From Halohasta litorea (GTDB lineage Archaea; Halobacteriota; Halobacteria; Halobacteriales; Haloferacaceae), in the NCBI RefSeq assembly GCF_024494645.1, contig NZ_JANHDJ010000005.1, positions 62,001 to 126,000 on the forward strand: a stretch of DNA of 64,000 nucleotides. Reading direction: 5' to 3'. The translations under genes were made by a program, and so were the position numbers. Position 1 is the stretch's first letter; each line of letters begins with the position of its first letter. Below, piece by piece: positions 1-8,343 of this stretch. The notes under the pieces were generated by a model. That model saw only the letters and a list, made by a program, of their open reading frames with translations. It was not told the DNA's origin and searched no databases.

Positions 1-1
1 C

Positions 2-913
2 ATCGCCTCCCAGCTGTTTTCGCTGGTCGGCCTCGGCGAGATCGACGCCGAGGTATCGACGATGGTCCGGTCGGTCGGCCGGGTGACCTCCGTGCGGCTC
101 CCCTCGGAGATCGAGGACATGGAGAGCTACGATCCGGTCACCGAGGAGACGAAGGCCGAACTCGCGAGCAAGACGCTGGTGTTCCCCCGGCGGCTGACCG
201 TCGAGGAACTCCGGAGTCGGCTCGTCAGCCGGTTGAAGGAGGACTACGGCGTGGGCTACGTCGACGTCGATCTCACTGCCGAGGGAGGCGTCGACTATCT
301 CGCGGTCGGCTCGCGCGCGGCGGGGGTCGGGGCGACGATCGCCCCCGGGACGGTTGCGGTGGCGATCCGGGCCGATCCGCCGAACAACGCCACCTCGGGC
401 GATCAGGTACAGGTCTGGTCGACCGCCGAGCCCACCGAGCGGCTCACCAGCGGGGAGATCCGCGGCGTCGCTGGCGATGTCGTGACTCTCGCGGTCGACG
501 AGGCCGACGCGGGCCTGCTGTCGCCCACCGAGCGCTACCGACTGCTGACGATGCCCGCCGAGCCACAGGCCGACCGGGAGTTCGCGACCTTGCTGCGGAG
601 CGTCGACGAGACGATGGGGACCGTAACAGTCGAGGCCAACAGCATGCTGGTCGGCGAGACGGCCGACACGGTAGCGGCGGCCGTGTTGGCGATCCGCCCG
701 TCGGGTGAGAAACTGACTGCCCTCCCCGAGTCGGCCCGCCAGTTCGAGAGCGGCGACACGATCTACGTCCTCGCACGGCCCGACGTGCTTCGCCAACTCG
801 AAGGCTGGGCGACAACTCCTGCCCCGGTGTCAGACGACGAGGCCGACGCCGAGCCGACCGAACAGGCCGAGCCCGATTCTGGGGCTCCGGTCGACCTCGA
901 CGATTCCGAGTAG
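2..913 (+). CDS. TrkA-C (RCK_C) domain protein, 5' part outside the window
   Basis: The frame is open from the first bases of the window, so the ATG at 62 is internal and the true start lies upstream. The visible 303 residues contain repeated RCK_C-like beta/alpha segments (around residues 75-150 and 200-275), the ligand-binding module of K+ uptake and channel regulators, and end in an acidic tail rich in Asp and Glu. Such haloarchaeal proteins are annotated as potassium transport or TrkA-C proteins. No Rossmann NAD domain is visible in this part. The actual transport partner cannot be seen. Confidence 0.75.
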   Translation: MASQLFSLVGLGEIDAEVSTMVRSVGRVTSVRLPSEIEDMESYDPVTEETKAELASKTLVFPRRLTVEELRSRLVSRLKEDYGVGYVDVDLTAEGGVDYLAVGSRAAGVGATIAPGTVAVAIRADPPNNATSGDQVQVWSTAEPTERLTSGEIRGVAGDVVTLAVDEADAGLLSPTERYRLLTMPAEPQADREFATLLRSVDETMGTVTVEANSMLVGETADTVAAAVLAIRPSGEKLTALPESARQFESGDTIYVLARPDVLRQLEGWATTPAPVSDDEADAEPTEQAEPDSGAPVDLDDSE

Positions 914-957
914 GCGACCGTCGCAATTCTCATACTCGCGGGGCCGTGAGTGGCGGT

Positions 958-1236
958 ATGCACTGGAAGCTGTTTGCCGATCTCGCGGAGGTCGCCAGCG
1001 ACGACGAGGTGACGGTCGACCTCGCCGCGGACGAGCCGACCGTCGCCGACGCGCTCGACGGGCTGATCGAGGTCCATCCGGTCCTGGAGCCGCGTATCTA
1101 TACTGACGACGGCGAGATCGAACCCCATCTGAATCTGCTTCGAAACGGCGTGAACGTTCGGGAATCCGAAGGCCTGTCGACGCCAGTTGAGGAAGACGAC
1201 GAGTTGGCGCTGTTTCCGCCCGTCAGCGGTGGTTGA
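958..1236 (+). CDS. samp1: Ubiquitin-like small archaeal modifier protein SAMP1 (MoaD family)
   Basis: A 92-residue beta-grasp protein that starts MHWKLFADLAEVA and ends LFPPVSGG. The C-terminal di-glycine is the residue pair adenylated by the E1-like UbaA, then either joined to lysines of target proteins (sampylation) or converted to thiocarboxylate for molybdopterin synthesis. The opening and the ending closely match the SAMP1 family as I know it from Haloferax. ATG 958 is preferred over a GTG 12 bases upstream because family members begin M-x-W-K-L-F. It follows the TrkA-C gene by 44 bases. Confidence 0.9.
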   Translation: MHWKLFADLAEVASDDEVTVDLAADEPTVADALDGLIEVHPVLEPRIYTDDGEIEPHLNLLRNGVNVRESEGLSTPVEEDDELALFPPVSGG

Positions 1237-1271
1237 TCCGCTGGAGTGGGGGATATGTGCGCCCGGACAGG

Positions 1272-1278
1272 AGTTATA
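1272..1278 (+). promoter_or_regulatory. AT-rich promoter-like element
   Basis: A TTATAA core in an otherwise GC-rich spacer, followed at 1311-1320 by a second AT-rich patch (AAAATTTAAT). The second lies about 25-30 bases before ATG 1344 and fits a leaderless promoter for the small zinc-ribbon gene. The first is less well placed. Assigned by position and base composition only. Confidence 0.4.
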
Positions 1279-1343
1279 ACGGTTCTTCAATCACTCTTTC
1301 GTCTGTCACAAAAATTTAATTCAACCCTCATTCTACTCGAAGT

Positions 1344-1508
1344 ATGTTTAGAACGCCCTCCTGTCCGAACTGTGGGTGTGTGTATCTCGTTATACGAATG
1401 CGAACGAATGGATACCCTCGAACGGAGAGCGGGAGCGTCAAAAAGTATTATCGGTGTTTTCGATGCTTTCACAAGTTCTCCGAGGACGATACGGAGCCGC
1501 CGGTATAG
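1344..1508 (+). CDS. Small zinc-ribbon protein, 54 residues
   Basis: Reading from ATG 1344 gives MFRTPSCPNCGC at the start and YYRCFRCFHKFSEDD near the end. The two CxxC knuckles (residues 7-10 and 38-41), spaced by a basic stretch and followed by H-K-F, form a zinc ribbon like those at the N-terminus of IS1/ISL3-type transposases or in small haloarchaeal zinc proteins. No transposase catalytic domain follows; the frame stops at 1508. It could be a stand-alone regulatory micro-protein or a transposase relic. An AT-rich box about 25 bases upstream supports expression. It is the only good coding candidate between SAMP1 and the DUF4157 gene. Confidence 0.6.
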   Translation: MFRTPSCPNCGCVYLVIRMRTNGYPRTESGSVKKYYRCFRCFHKFSEDDTEPPV

Positions 1509-1593
1509 AACCGATGTTCACTCTGTTACCAGTAGTGACCCTAATCGAGTCTGAAAGCGTTATTTGGCGAGTATTTAAATAAAGCTACGAGGA

Positions 1594-1599
1594 TTTATA
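1594..1599 (+). promoter_or_regulatory. TATA box of the DUF4157 gene
   Basis: TTTATA sits 36 bases before ATG 1635, which would place the transcript start about 10 bases before the ATG. A further AT-rich stretch (TATTTAAATAAA) lies just upstream at 1572-1583. Positional inference from archaeal promoter spacing. Confidence 0.5.
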
Positions 1600-1634
1600 C
1601 CGGATCGGGCGGGCATCCCTTCCCAGACGAGCCA

Positions 1635-2954
1635 ATGGGATTTCGCTCAGCACGCCGAACCGAGAGACAAGCGTCGACTGACACCGGAGGCGGAGGCTCC
1701 GCCCGGCAGGCGTCGACCGCTGGCGGTGGCCAGTCGACTGGTGTCGGATGGATTGACGATATCGATCGCGGTGAGAACCGCTATGGGATGACGATCCCCG
1801 ACACTGAGACCCTTCAGCGGTTACAGCAACACGAGTCGACCTTCGGAGCGGAAGTCCACGACTGGATCGCGGAGGGGATGCCGACCGAGATCATGGGCAA
1901 AACGCGGGATATGGAGGCCTTCCGCCAGCGGCAGGCCGACCGCCCGCCGGAGGTACCGACGAATATCGAGCGGCAAAACAAGCGGTCGGTCCAGCGCAGC
2001 GAGCAGGCCGCCGCCGCCGAGACGGGCGGGGCTGGTGAGACTGGCGTGCCTGAGCCGGTTCGGGATGTGATTGCGTCGACCGGCCGGTCGCTCGACGGCT
2101 CGATCCAGGAGGCGATGGAAGATCGGATGGGTGATTCGCTCGGCGATGTGCGGATTCACACCGGTCCGCAGGCTGCGGCTGCGTGTGAATCGATCAACGC
2201 CCGTGCGTTCACGGTCGGCAATCACGTTGCGTTCAACTCCGGCGAGTACGATCCGGAGTCGCCGGAGGGCCAGCACGTGTTGGCTCATGAACTGGCGCAC
2301 GTTCGCCAGCAGACTGGTGGGGCCGTGTCGATGTTGCCGCAGGCGGATCTGGAACTGGAGGTCGACTCCGATCCGGCTCTTGAGCGTGAAGCCGAAGAAA
2401 CGGCCGAGCAGGTGATGCAGGATGGTGAGTTGGGAATTCAGCGGCTGGCTACCACAGCAGTCCATCTCCAGCGGTATCCCGGTCAGAAGCGTGTTGAACA
2501 GGCCCGAAAGGGGATCACGGAACGATTGCAGGACGATCAGAACGGTGGTGTCCAACCGAATCCGGAAACATTAGCCAAAGAAGTCGAGCGGATCAAACAG
2601 CGTCAAGAGCAGGTGCTAGAGACGCTGTCGACGGCACAACCCGGCGCAGCGACCGATGGAGAGTGGGGGAAGGCAGCCACGAAAGGTGTCTTTGGCTCGC
2701 TTGCGAGTGCCGGAACCGGTGCCCTGCTCGGCGCAGCTGCTGGTACCGTGATTCCCGGCGTTGGAACAACCGTCGGTGCCGTGGCTGGGGCTGCCGTCTC
2801 CGACGTAATGAAGGAAAGCGTCGAGTTCATCGATTCGAACCGTCCGGGTGGAGAGGGTGAACAACTCGAACAGATGTATCAAGAGATCTCCCAGATGTAT
2901 CGGGAACTCAAAAAAGGATCTACGCACAAAGGTAGTAATAAAACTGACTTCTAA
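1635..2954 (+). CDS. DUF4157 (eCIS core) domain protein with HExxH motif and C-terminal glycine zipper
   Basis: A 439-residue protein. Residues ~1-130 are low-complexity and charged. Residues ~160-228 form a DUF4157 domain with DVRIHTGPQAA, AFTVGNHVAF and LAHELAHVRQQTGG; HELAH (218-222) is an HExxH metallopeptidase-like motif. DUF4157 is known from cargo or leader regions of extracellular contractile injection systems. Residues ~350-393 are a Gly/Ala-rich hydrophobic run with GxxxG spacing (a glycine zipper), as found in membrane-inserting or pore-forming proteins. There are no eCIS sheath, tube or baseplate genes in the window, so it is an orphan here. The next gene starts 2 bases after its stop, suggesting coupled translation. 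A toxin or effector role is inference. Confidence 0.75.
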   Translation: MGFRSARRTERQASTDTGGGGSARQASTAGGGQSTGVGWIDDIDRGENRYGMTIPDTETLQRLQQHESTFGAEVHDWIAEGMPTEIMGKTRDMEAFRQRQADRPPEVPTNIERQNKRSVQRSEQAAAAETGGAGETGVPEPVRDVIASTGRSLDGSIQEAMEDRMGDSLGDVRIHTGPQAAAACESINARAFTVGNHVAFNSGEYDPESPEGQHVLAHELAHVRQQTGGAVSMLPQADLELEVDSDPALEREAEETAEQVMQDGELGIQRLATTAVHLQRYPGQKRVEQARKGITERLQDDQNGGVQPNPETLAKEVERIKQRQEQVLETLSTAQPGAATDGEWGKAATKGVFGSLASAGTGALLGAAAGTVIPGVGTTVGAVAGAAVSDVMKESVEFIDSNRPGGEGEQLEQMYQEISQMYRELKKGSTHKGSNKTDF

Positions 2955-2956
2955 TT

Positions 2957-3910
2957 ATGGATGCAGAAATAAAAAAAGAAACAGATGACGGGTTTGGGGT
3001 GTTGGTTAACGATAATAACGGGGCAGCACACAAAATTGGTGTCTGTTATAATGGTGAAATTGATGGACACTTATGTGATGCATATGCTGACAAGCCTATA
3101 AACAGAACATCCGACGAAAACGAACACAACGAACAGGCCCGTCGGTATGCAAAGTACTACGTCTACCGTGAACGCGGCTACGACACAGTCGACCACATCG
3201 ACAATCCGGACTACATTGAGGCTGTCCGGCAGGCCATCCGATCTCTCTCAGACGAGCGGTTCGAACAACTTTTCGGCCCGCTGTACACCCAACTCCAGAG
3301 CCACCACAAAGACGTTGGGCGACCGATCGACCTGCCAGCCAGGGTCCAGAAACCGGATGCAGTCGTTTATAAATTGGAACTGTATCTCGGTGTTGATATT
3401 GCCGACAGTGGCCTCACAGATCAGGCGAGATCGCTTGCTGAGGCGCATGGACTCGACTACGAGACGGGCACCACTACGCAAACCGGTGCAGTCGTCGGCG
3501 AAAACGAGAGACAGAACTGGGCCGAATTTGGCGAACACCTAACCGACCTCACCGATCCCGACGATATCGAACTCGAACTGAGCGCCGTCTCGGGAATCCA
3601 TGTCGGCTACCCAAACAGCCGTGGAGAACACGAGGTTCAGTGGGCAGATCGACCACTCGACCGAGAACCGGATGCGAGACTCGAACTGATGCCCACCGAC
3701 CCCGGTCCGATCGATGACTTCGGTCAGTATTTGGATTATCACCTACGCTGTCAAGTTCGTGACTGCGTTGTCGGCATGGGACTCCTCCCACCGGAACCGT
3801 ATCGCGTGCTCGGCTTTGGGAAATTTCGGTATGCAAGACGGTACGACCAGTACGATCTCTACCCACAACTGCATCTGCGGGATGGGAACCACGACATGAC
3901 CATTCAATAA
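2957..3910 (+). CDS. Uncharacterised protein coupled to the DUF4157 gene
   Basis: A 317-residue soluble, acidic protein; I recognise no family. The start ATG 2957 is 2 bases after the upstream stop (TAA at 2952-2954), so it is almost certainly co-transcribed and translationally coupled. The first ~55 codons are much richer in A/T (Lys, Asn and Ile codons) than the rest, a composition break that suggests recent transfer or recombination. No signal peptide or membrane segment is visible. It has the size and position of an immunity protein, chaperone or second effector for the DUF4157 protein, but none of these can be chosen from sequence alone. Confidence 0.65.
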   Translation: MDAEIKKETDDGFGVLVNDNNGAAHKIGVCYNGEIDGHLCDAYADKPINRTSDENEHNEQARRYAKYYVYRERGYDTVDHIDNPDYIEAVRQAIRSLSDERFEQLFGPLYTQLQSHHKDVGRPIDLPARVQKPDAVVYKLELYLGVDIADSGLTDQARSLAEAHGLDYETGTTTQTGAVVGENERQNWAEFGEHLTDLTDPDDIELELSAVSGIHVGYPNSRGEHEVQWADRPLDREPDARLELMPTDPGPIDDFGQYLDYHLRCQVRDCVVGMGLLPPEPYRVLGFGKFRYARRYDQYDLYPQLHLRDGNHDMTIQ

Positions 3911-4025
3911 AAGCCGACTCATCTAAGCCGACTCGTCTAGGGTCGACCATCGATCTCTAAATCTGTCTATCTATGTATCCAACAGGAGTCCACTGGAATG
4001 ATATAGGGGTGTACTGGCTGAAAAA

Positions 4026-4032
4026 TTTATAT
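4026..4032 (+). promoter_or_regulatory. TATA box for the gene starting GTG 4057
   Basis: TTTATAT within AAAAATTTATATCC lies 25 bases before GTG 4057. This is the spacing of a leaderless haloarchaeal transcript and decides in favour of 4057 over ATG 3973, which would lie upstream of the promoter. Confidence 0.6.
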
Positions 4033-4056
4033 CCCCGGTCTTCTTATACCCTGTTA

Positions 4057-4695
4057 GTGGCATCCCGACAGAGCGGTCCGGGTGTCAGCGAGACATCGGG
4101 ACTGGGGTCACTCCCTGAACCGGCTGCGTACGCCGAATCGACCGGCCTCACACGGTCGAGTGCCGAAACGCCCGCTCGTAAGCGGTCACCCGAAGATCCG
4201 CCGCTTCGGAACCCCTCTCTGTATGCACAGACCGACCACTTCCGCGAGCGACTGCACCAGCAAGGCCGCTATGTGTCGGTTCCGATCGTCAGCGAGGCGA
4301 TCACCGACGGCCAGATCCGCTGGAATACGACCGACGGCTGGCGGTTTGCGCTTACCAAAGCAGGAATTCGGTATATCGTCGTCGTCAGCGATACCGAAAC
4401 CGCCTCGCCGGTCGTCGTCACCGGTTGGACCGAAGTAGAGGACTGGGAGACCGCCATCGACTCCGAGCGGTGGCACGACACCGACGTCCACACGATCAAA
4501 CTCCGGGCGGATCTCAGCGACAACCACGATTCACAGATCCCGGAGCTGATCCGCCCGCGAATCGTCACCCGCGCCTTTGAGATCGGCGGCCACCGCGTGA
4601 AAACCGAGGCCGGTGACGGCTCCGTGGAGTGTGTCGACTGTGGCGGCCGGTTCCGATCGAAGGCCGAACTCTGCCGCCGACACTGCCGGTCCTGA
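4057..4695 (+). CDS. Uncharacterised protein with C-terminal Cys/His zinc-finger-like tail
   Basis: 212 residues from GTG 4057; the frame is open from ATG 3973, but a TATA box at 4026 favours the later start. The middle (about residues 60-180) looks like a folded alpha/beta domain with no family I recognise. The last 20 residues, CVDCGGRFRSKAELCRRHC, have the spacing of a C2HC zinc finger. The first 50 residues are Ser/Pro/Thr-rich and probably disordered. It may be a DNA- or RNA-binding accessory protein. The gap of 146 bases and its own promoter argue against an operon with the preceding pair. Confidence 0.6.
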   Translation: MASRQSGPGVSETSGLGSLPEPAAYAESTGLTRSSAETPARKRSPEDPPLRNPSLYAQTDHFRERLHQQGRYVSVPIVSEAITDGQIRWNTTDGWRFALTKAGIRYIVVVSDTETASPVVVTGWTEVEDWETAIDSERWHDTDVHTIKLRADLSDNHDSQIPELIRPRIVTRAFEIGGHRVKTEAGDGSVECVDCGGRFRSKAELCRRHCRS

Positions 4696-4761
4696 GCGGG
4701 CGGCGGTGGTGAACCGACCGGGTTCACAACCGGTTTGACCGTCGACCACCTCCGGTCGACA

Positions 4762-6591
4762 ATGACCGACGACACGACCGAAGAGGCCCCGCTCTCGCTC
4801 GACGATTTTTATACGGCCGTCGACGCCGAGGAGCGGCCGGTCCTCACGGCCCAGCAGGTCGCCCGGCGGCTCGATCTCGACGAAGCCGCTGCCCGACGCG
4901 GCCTCGACGCTCTCGTTGACGCTGGCGATCTTGAACCCGCGCGCGTCGAGGGCGAACCCGTCGCGTGGTATCCAACCGATATCCGCGATCTCGCCGGGCG
5001 CGAGCGGGTGATCGTGTTTCCGACCCGCCGTGAGGTCGTCGTCGACCAGCCGACCCAGTACACCCGTGCCCAACTCTCGCAGTTCGCCCATCTGGTCGAC
5101 TCGACCGGTACCGACCCCGGAACGCGTGGCTATCTCTACCGTATCCGGCAGGAGGATATCTGGGCCGCGCCGTTCGACGATCTTGAGGGTCTCCTCGGAT
5201 CTATGCGATCGGTGCTACCCCGGCGATCGCCGCATCTCGAAGAGTGGGTCGAATCCCAGTGGAACCGCGCCCACCAGTTCACGCTGCGGACCCATGAGGA
5301 CGGCTACACGGTCCTGGAGGCCGCAACTGAGGAACTCATGGGCAACGTGGCCAGACAGAAGCTCTCGGAGGACCAACTCCGGGCACCGATTTCGGATACC
5401 GAAAGTTGGGTCAACGCCGAGGAGGTTGCCTCCGTGAAGCGTGTGCTGTACGAGGCCGGGTATCCGGTCGTCGACGAGCGCGAGCTCGAAACCGGCGACC
5501 CCATCGAGATCGATCTGACGGCTTCACTCCGGGAATACCAACGGTCGTGGGTCGACACCTTTCTCGACCAGCAGGCCGGGGTATATGTGGGCCCGCCGGG
5601 CAGCGGCAAGACGATCGCCGCCATCGCCACCATCGCCGCGGTGGGTGGCGAGACCCTGATCCTGGTGCCGAGTCGCGAGCTCGCCGCCCAGTGGCGCGAG
5701 GCGCTGACCAGCGAGTCGACGCTCACGGATGCACAGATCGGCGAGTATCACGGCGGCCAAAAGAATATCCGGCCGGTGACGATCGCCACCTACCAGACTG
5801 CCGGAATGGATCGCCACCGACAGCTGTTCGACTCCAGGAAGTGGGGGCTGATCGTCTACGACGAGGTCCAGCATATTCCCAGCAAAGTGTTCCGCCGGAG
5901 TGCTGACCTCCAGACCTCGCACCGCTTGGGACTCAGCGCAACGCCAGTCCGAGAAGACGACAAAGAATCCGAGATATTCACGCTGATCGGCCCACCCATC
6001 GGCACGGATTGGGCTGCCCTCTTTGATGCTGGGTTCGTCGCCGAGCCGGAGGTCGAAATTCGGTACGTGCCGTGGCGCGACGAGATGGACAGAAACGAGT
6101 ATACGAGTGCCGACGGTCGGGAGCGGTATCAGTTGGCCGCGATGAACCCCGCCAAGATCGCCGAAATCCGGTATCTCTGCGAAACGCATCCCAACTCGAA
6201 GACGCTGATCTTCGTCGACTACCTCGATCAAGGCGACGAAATCGCCGAGGCGCTGGATATTCCATTTATAAGCGGGGAGACGCGCCACTACGAGCGCCAG
6301 CGCCAGTTCGAGGCGTTCCGAAACGGCGAGTTACAGACCTTGGTGGTCTCGCGGATCGCCGACGAGGGGATCGACCTGCCCAATGCGGAGTTGGCGATTG
6401 TGGCCTCCGGATTAGGGGGATCGCGCAGGCAGGGCACCCAGCGGGCCGGTCGAACCATGCGCCCGGTCGGGAGCGCAGTGCTGTACGTGCTGGCGACTCG
6501 CGGGACGCGAGAGGAGGATTTCGCCCAACAGCAGATGCGCCATCTGGCTGGGAAGGGCGTCCGGATTCGGGAAACGAACGTCAGCGAGTAG
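4762..6591 (+). CDS. rad25: XPB/Rad25-type DNA repair helicase
   Basis: 609-residue superfamily 2 helicase. Residues ~1-65 form a winged-helix-like segment. Motif I GPPGSGKT is at ~276, motif II is DEVQH (~366, a DEAH-box variant), motif III LSATPVRED follows, and the C-terminal RecA domain has QRAGRTMRP (~559, motif VI). Archaeal XPB proteins unwind DNA in nucleotide-excision repair, often with the nuclease Bax1; no bax1-like gene is adjacent. ATG 4762 is chosen over a TTG nine codons upstream because it begins the conserved acidic N-terminus. A second NER-type helicase (XPD class) lies at 55152. Confidence 0.88.
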   Translation: MTDDTTEEAPLSLDDFYTAVDAEERPVLTAQQVARRLDLDEAAARRGLDALVDAGDLEPARVEGEPVAWYPTDIRDLAGRERVIVFPTRREVVVDQPTQYTRAQLSQFAHLVDSTGTDPGTRGYLYRIRQEDIWAAPFDDLEGLLGSMRSVLPRRSPHLEEWVESQWNRAHQFTLRTHEDGYTVLEAATEELMGNVARQKLSEDQLRAPISDTESWVNAEEVASVKRVLYEAGYPVVDERELETGDPIEIDLTASLREYQRSWVDTFLDQQAGVYVGPPGSGKTIAAIATIAAVGGETLILVPSRELAAQWREALTSESTLTDAQIGEYHGGQKNIRPVTIATYQTAGMDRHRQLFDSRKWGLIVYDEVQHIPSKVFRRSADLQTSHRLGLSATPVREDDKESEIFTLIGPPIGTDWAALFDAGFVAEPEVEIRYVPWRDEMDRNEYTSADGRERYQLAAMNPAKIAEIRYLCETHPNSKTLIFVDYLDQGDEIAEALDIPFISGETRHYERQRQFEAFRNGELQTLVVSRIADEGIDLPNAELAIVASGLGGSRRQGTQRAGRTMRPVGSAVLYVLATRGTREEDFAQQQMRHLAGKGVRIRETNVSE

Positions 6592-6600
6592 CCACTACCG

Positions 6601-8265
6601 TCAGTGGCTGAGTGCCCAGGGATAGCCACCAGCGTGACTGCCATTGCCATGGTCGTGTCCTGGATGACTATCATGACTGTGTCCTGTGTGGCTGTCGTGG
6701 GTGGCCGCTGGCGGCGACTCCTCGGATACACGCACCGAATCGATCCGGAGGAGCGTTGCGGCTGCTTCCAGGGCGGTCACCAGACACCGATCGAAGACCG
6801 TTCGTGGCTCGACGACGCCCGCCCCGACCATCTCCCGAGTCGAGCCCGAAGGATCGATTCCCACCGTTGTGGCTCCCGCATCGTGTTTCGTCCGCAGGGC
6901 GGCCAGCGTGTCGATCGGATTCGCCCCAGCGTTCGTCGCCAGCACACGCGGGATCTGGGCGACGGCCTCGCCAAAGGCACGGACGGCGAGCTGCTCGCGG
7001 CCCGAGACCGTCTCGGCAAACTGCGAGAGTTCTTGTGAGATCGCCATCGCACTCGCAGCACCTCCTGGAACCACTGAACCATCGTGAGCTGCCTGCGTGA
7101 CGACAGCCGTAGCCGTCTGGAGAATTCGCTCCATCTCGTCGGACACGTGCGGCGTTCCACCACGCAACAGGAGCGTTGCCTGTGACTGTCCCGAACAGCC
7201 TCTTAGCAGTAGCGTGTCGGTCGTGCCGAATGTCCGCTGTTGGACCGACTCGGCCCGACCGAGGGCCTCCGGTGTCAATTCCTCGACCGACTGTACCGCG
7301 GTCGCGCCCGTCGACTGTGCGATGGTATCGAACTCGTCTTGGCGGGTACGTTCGACCGTGAGAATTCCCGCAGCCGCCAGTGTCGCCCGAATCCCCTGAT
7401 CGATCGACTTCTGACAGCAGACGACCGTCGCGCCGACTTCTTGGAGCCGGTCGACGATCCCGTCTCGCACCTGCTGGTCGTGACTCCGGAATGCGGCCGC
7501 CTGGTCGGCGTCGGAAATCGAGAGCGTCTCGACGCCTGTGGGGGCATCGACAGCGAGTTCGGAGCCGATGAGGGCGATCCGGGGCGCGGAAACGGTCCGG
7601 AACTCACGGGCATCGAGCAGATCGATCGTCGTCGAGGAGCTATCGAGGTCGACGAGCAGGCCATCGATGACGCGGGAATCCCGGAGCTCACCACCGGGAT
7701 AGGCACTGATCGCGAGTCGGGTTGGCTCGAAGTCGACTGCCCGGAGCGCCGACAGCGCCAGAGAGCCAAACCGATCGGTCGACTGGTCGTCCCACCGGCC
7801 AGTGACGGCCGTGGTTGCGACGGCCTGAAGGACGTCGTCGTCAGCGGGATCGATGCTGTGGGCGTACTCCAAGAGTTGCTCGCGAGCGCACATCGTGGCC
7901 TGATAGTAGCCGTCGACGATCGTCGTCGGATGGAGGCCATCCTCCTGGAGCGACCGGGCCGCCGACAGGAGTTCACCAATGAGCAGGAGTGTTGTCGTCG
8001 AGCCGTCACCGACCCACTGCTGGTGGCGCTGGACGGTGTGTTTCAACACCCGACCGATCGGCTCGGTGATATCCAGTCGATCGAGAACCCTCGCGCCGTC
8101 GTTCGTCACGACAACCCGGCCACGGTCGTCGATCAGCATCTTGTCCATCCCGTTCGGCCCGAGCGTCGAGTGAACGGTTTCGGCCAGCGCAATCCCGGCT
8201 TTGAGCGGTGATTGGCCCGACTCGTCGGATTGTGTGTGCGATACGGAGTCGTTTATTGATGACAT
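6601..8265 (-). CDS. Divergent thermosome (group II chaperonin) subunit
   Basis: 554 residues with the chaperonin architecture: TLGPNGMDKMLIDD near residue 36, then VVTNDGARVL and GDGSTTTLLL for ATP binding, the apical domain in the middle, and ATNAGANPIDTLAAL in the C-terminal equatorial part. Each signature departs slightly from the usual thermosome (GPKGMD, NDGATIL, GDGTTT), so this is a diverged paralogue rather than the main subunit. The tail after residue ~520 is rich in His, Ser and Gly (repeated SH/GH pairs), unlike the Gly-rich tails of common thermosomes, and might bind metal. Transcribed alone, convergent with rad25. Confidence 0.85.
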   Translation of the reverse strand: MSSINDSVSHTQSDESGQSPLKAGIALAETVHSTLGPNGMDKMLIDDRGRVVVTNDGARVLDRLDITEPIGRVLKHTVQRHQQWVGDGSTTTLLLIGELLSAARSLQEDGLHPTTIVDGYYQATMCAREQLLEYAHSIDPADDDVLQAVATTAVTGRWDDQSTDRFGSLALSALRAVDFEPTRLAISAYPGGELRDSRVIDGLLVDLDSSSTTIDLLDAREFRTVSAPRIALIGSELAVDAPTGVETLSISDADQAAAFRSHDQQVRDGIVDRLQEVGATVVCCQKSIDQGIRATLAAAGILTVERTRQDEFDTIAQSTGATAVQSVEELTPEALGRAESVQQRTFGTTDTLLLRGCSGQSQATLLLRGGTPHVSDEMERILQTATAVVTQAAHDGSVVPGGAASAMAISQELSQFAETVSGREQLAVRAFGEAVAQIPRVLATNAGANPIDTLAALRTKHDAGATTVGIDPSGSTREMVGAGVVEPRTVFDRCLVTALEAAATLLRIDSVRVSEESPPAATHDSHTGHSHDSHPGHDHGNGSHAGGYPWALSH

Positions 8266-8343
8266 GTATCAAACATAACTGGGTCGTGAGTAGGGTTGGG
8301 AAGGAGTGGTTTTGCGGGGTGTTCGATTCTCGACAGTCGGCGC

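Noticed and set aside
946..957. Upstream GTG start of SAMP1
   Set aside because: Would add four residues before the conserved M-x-W-K-L-F opening.
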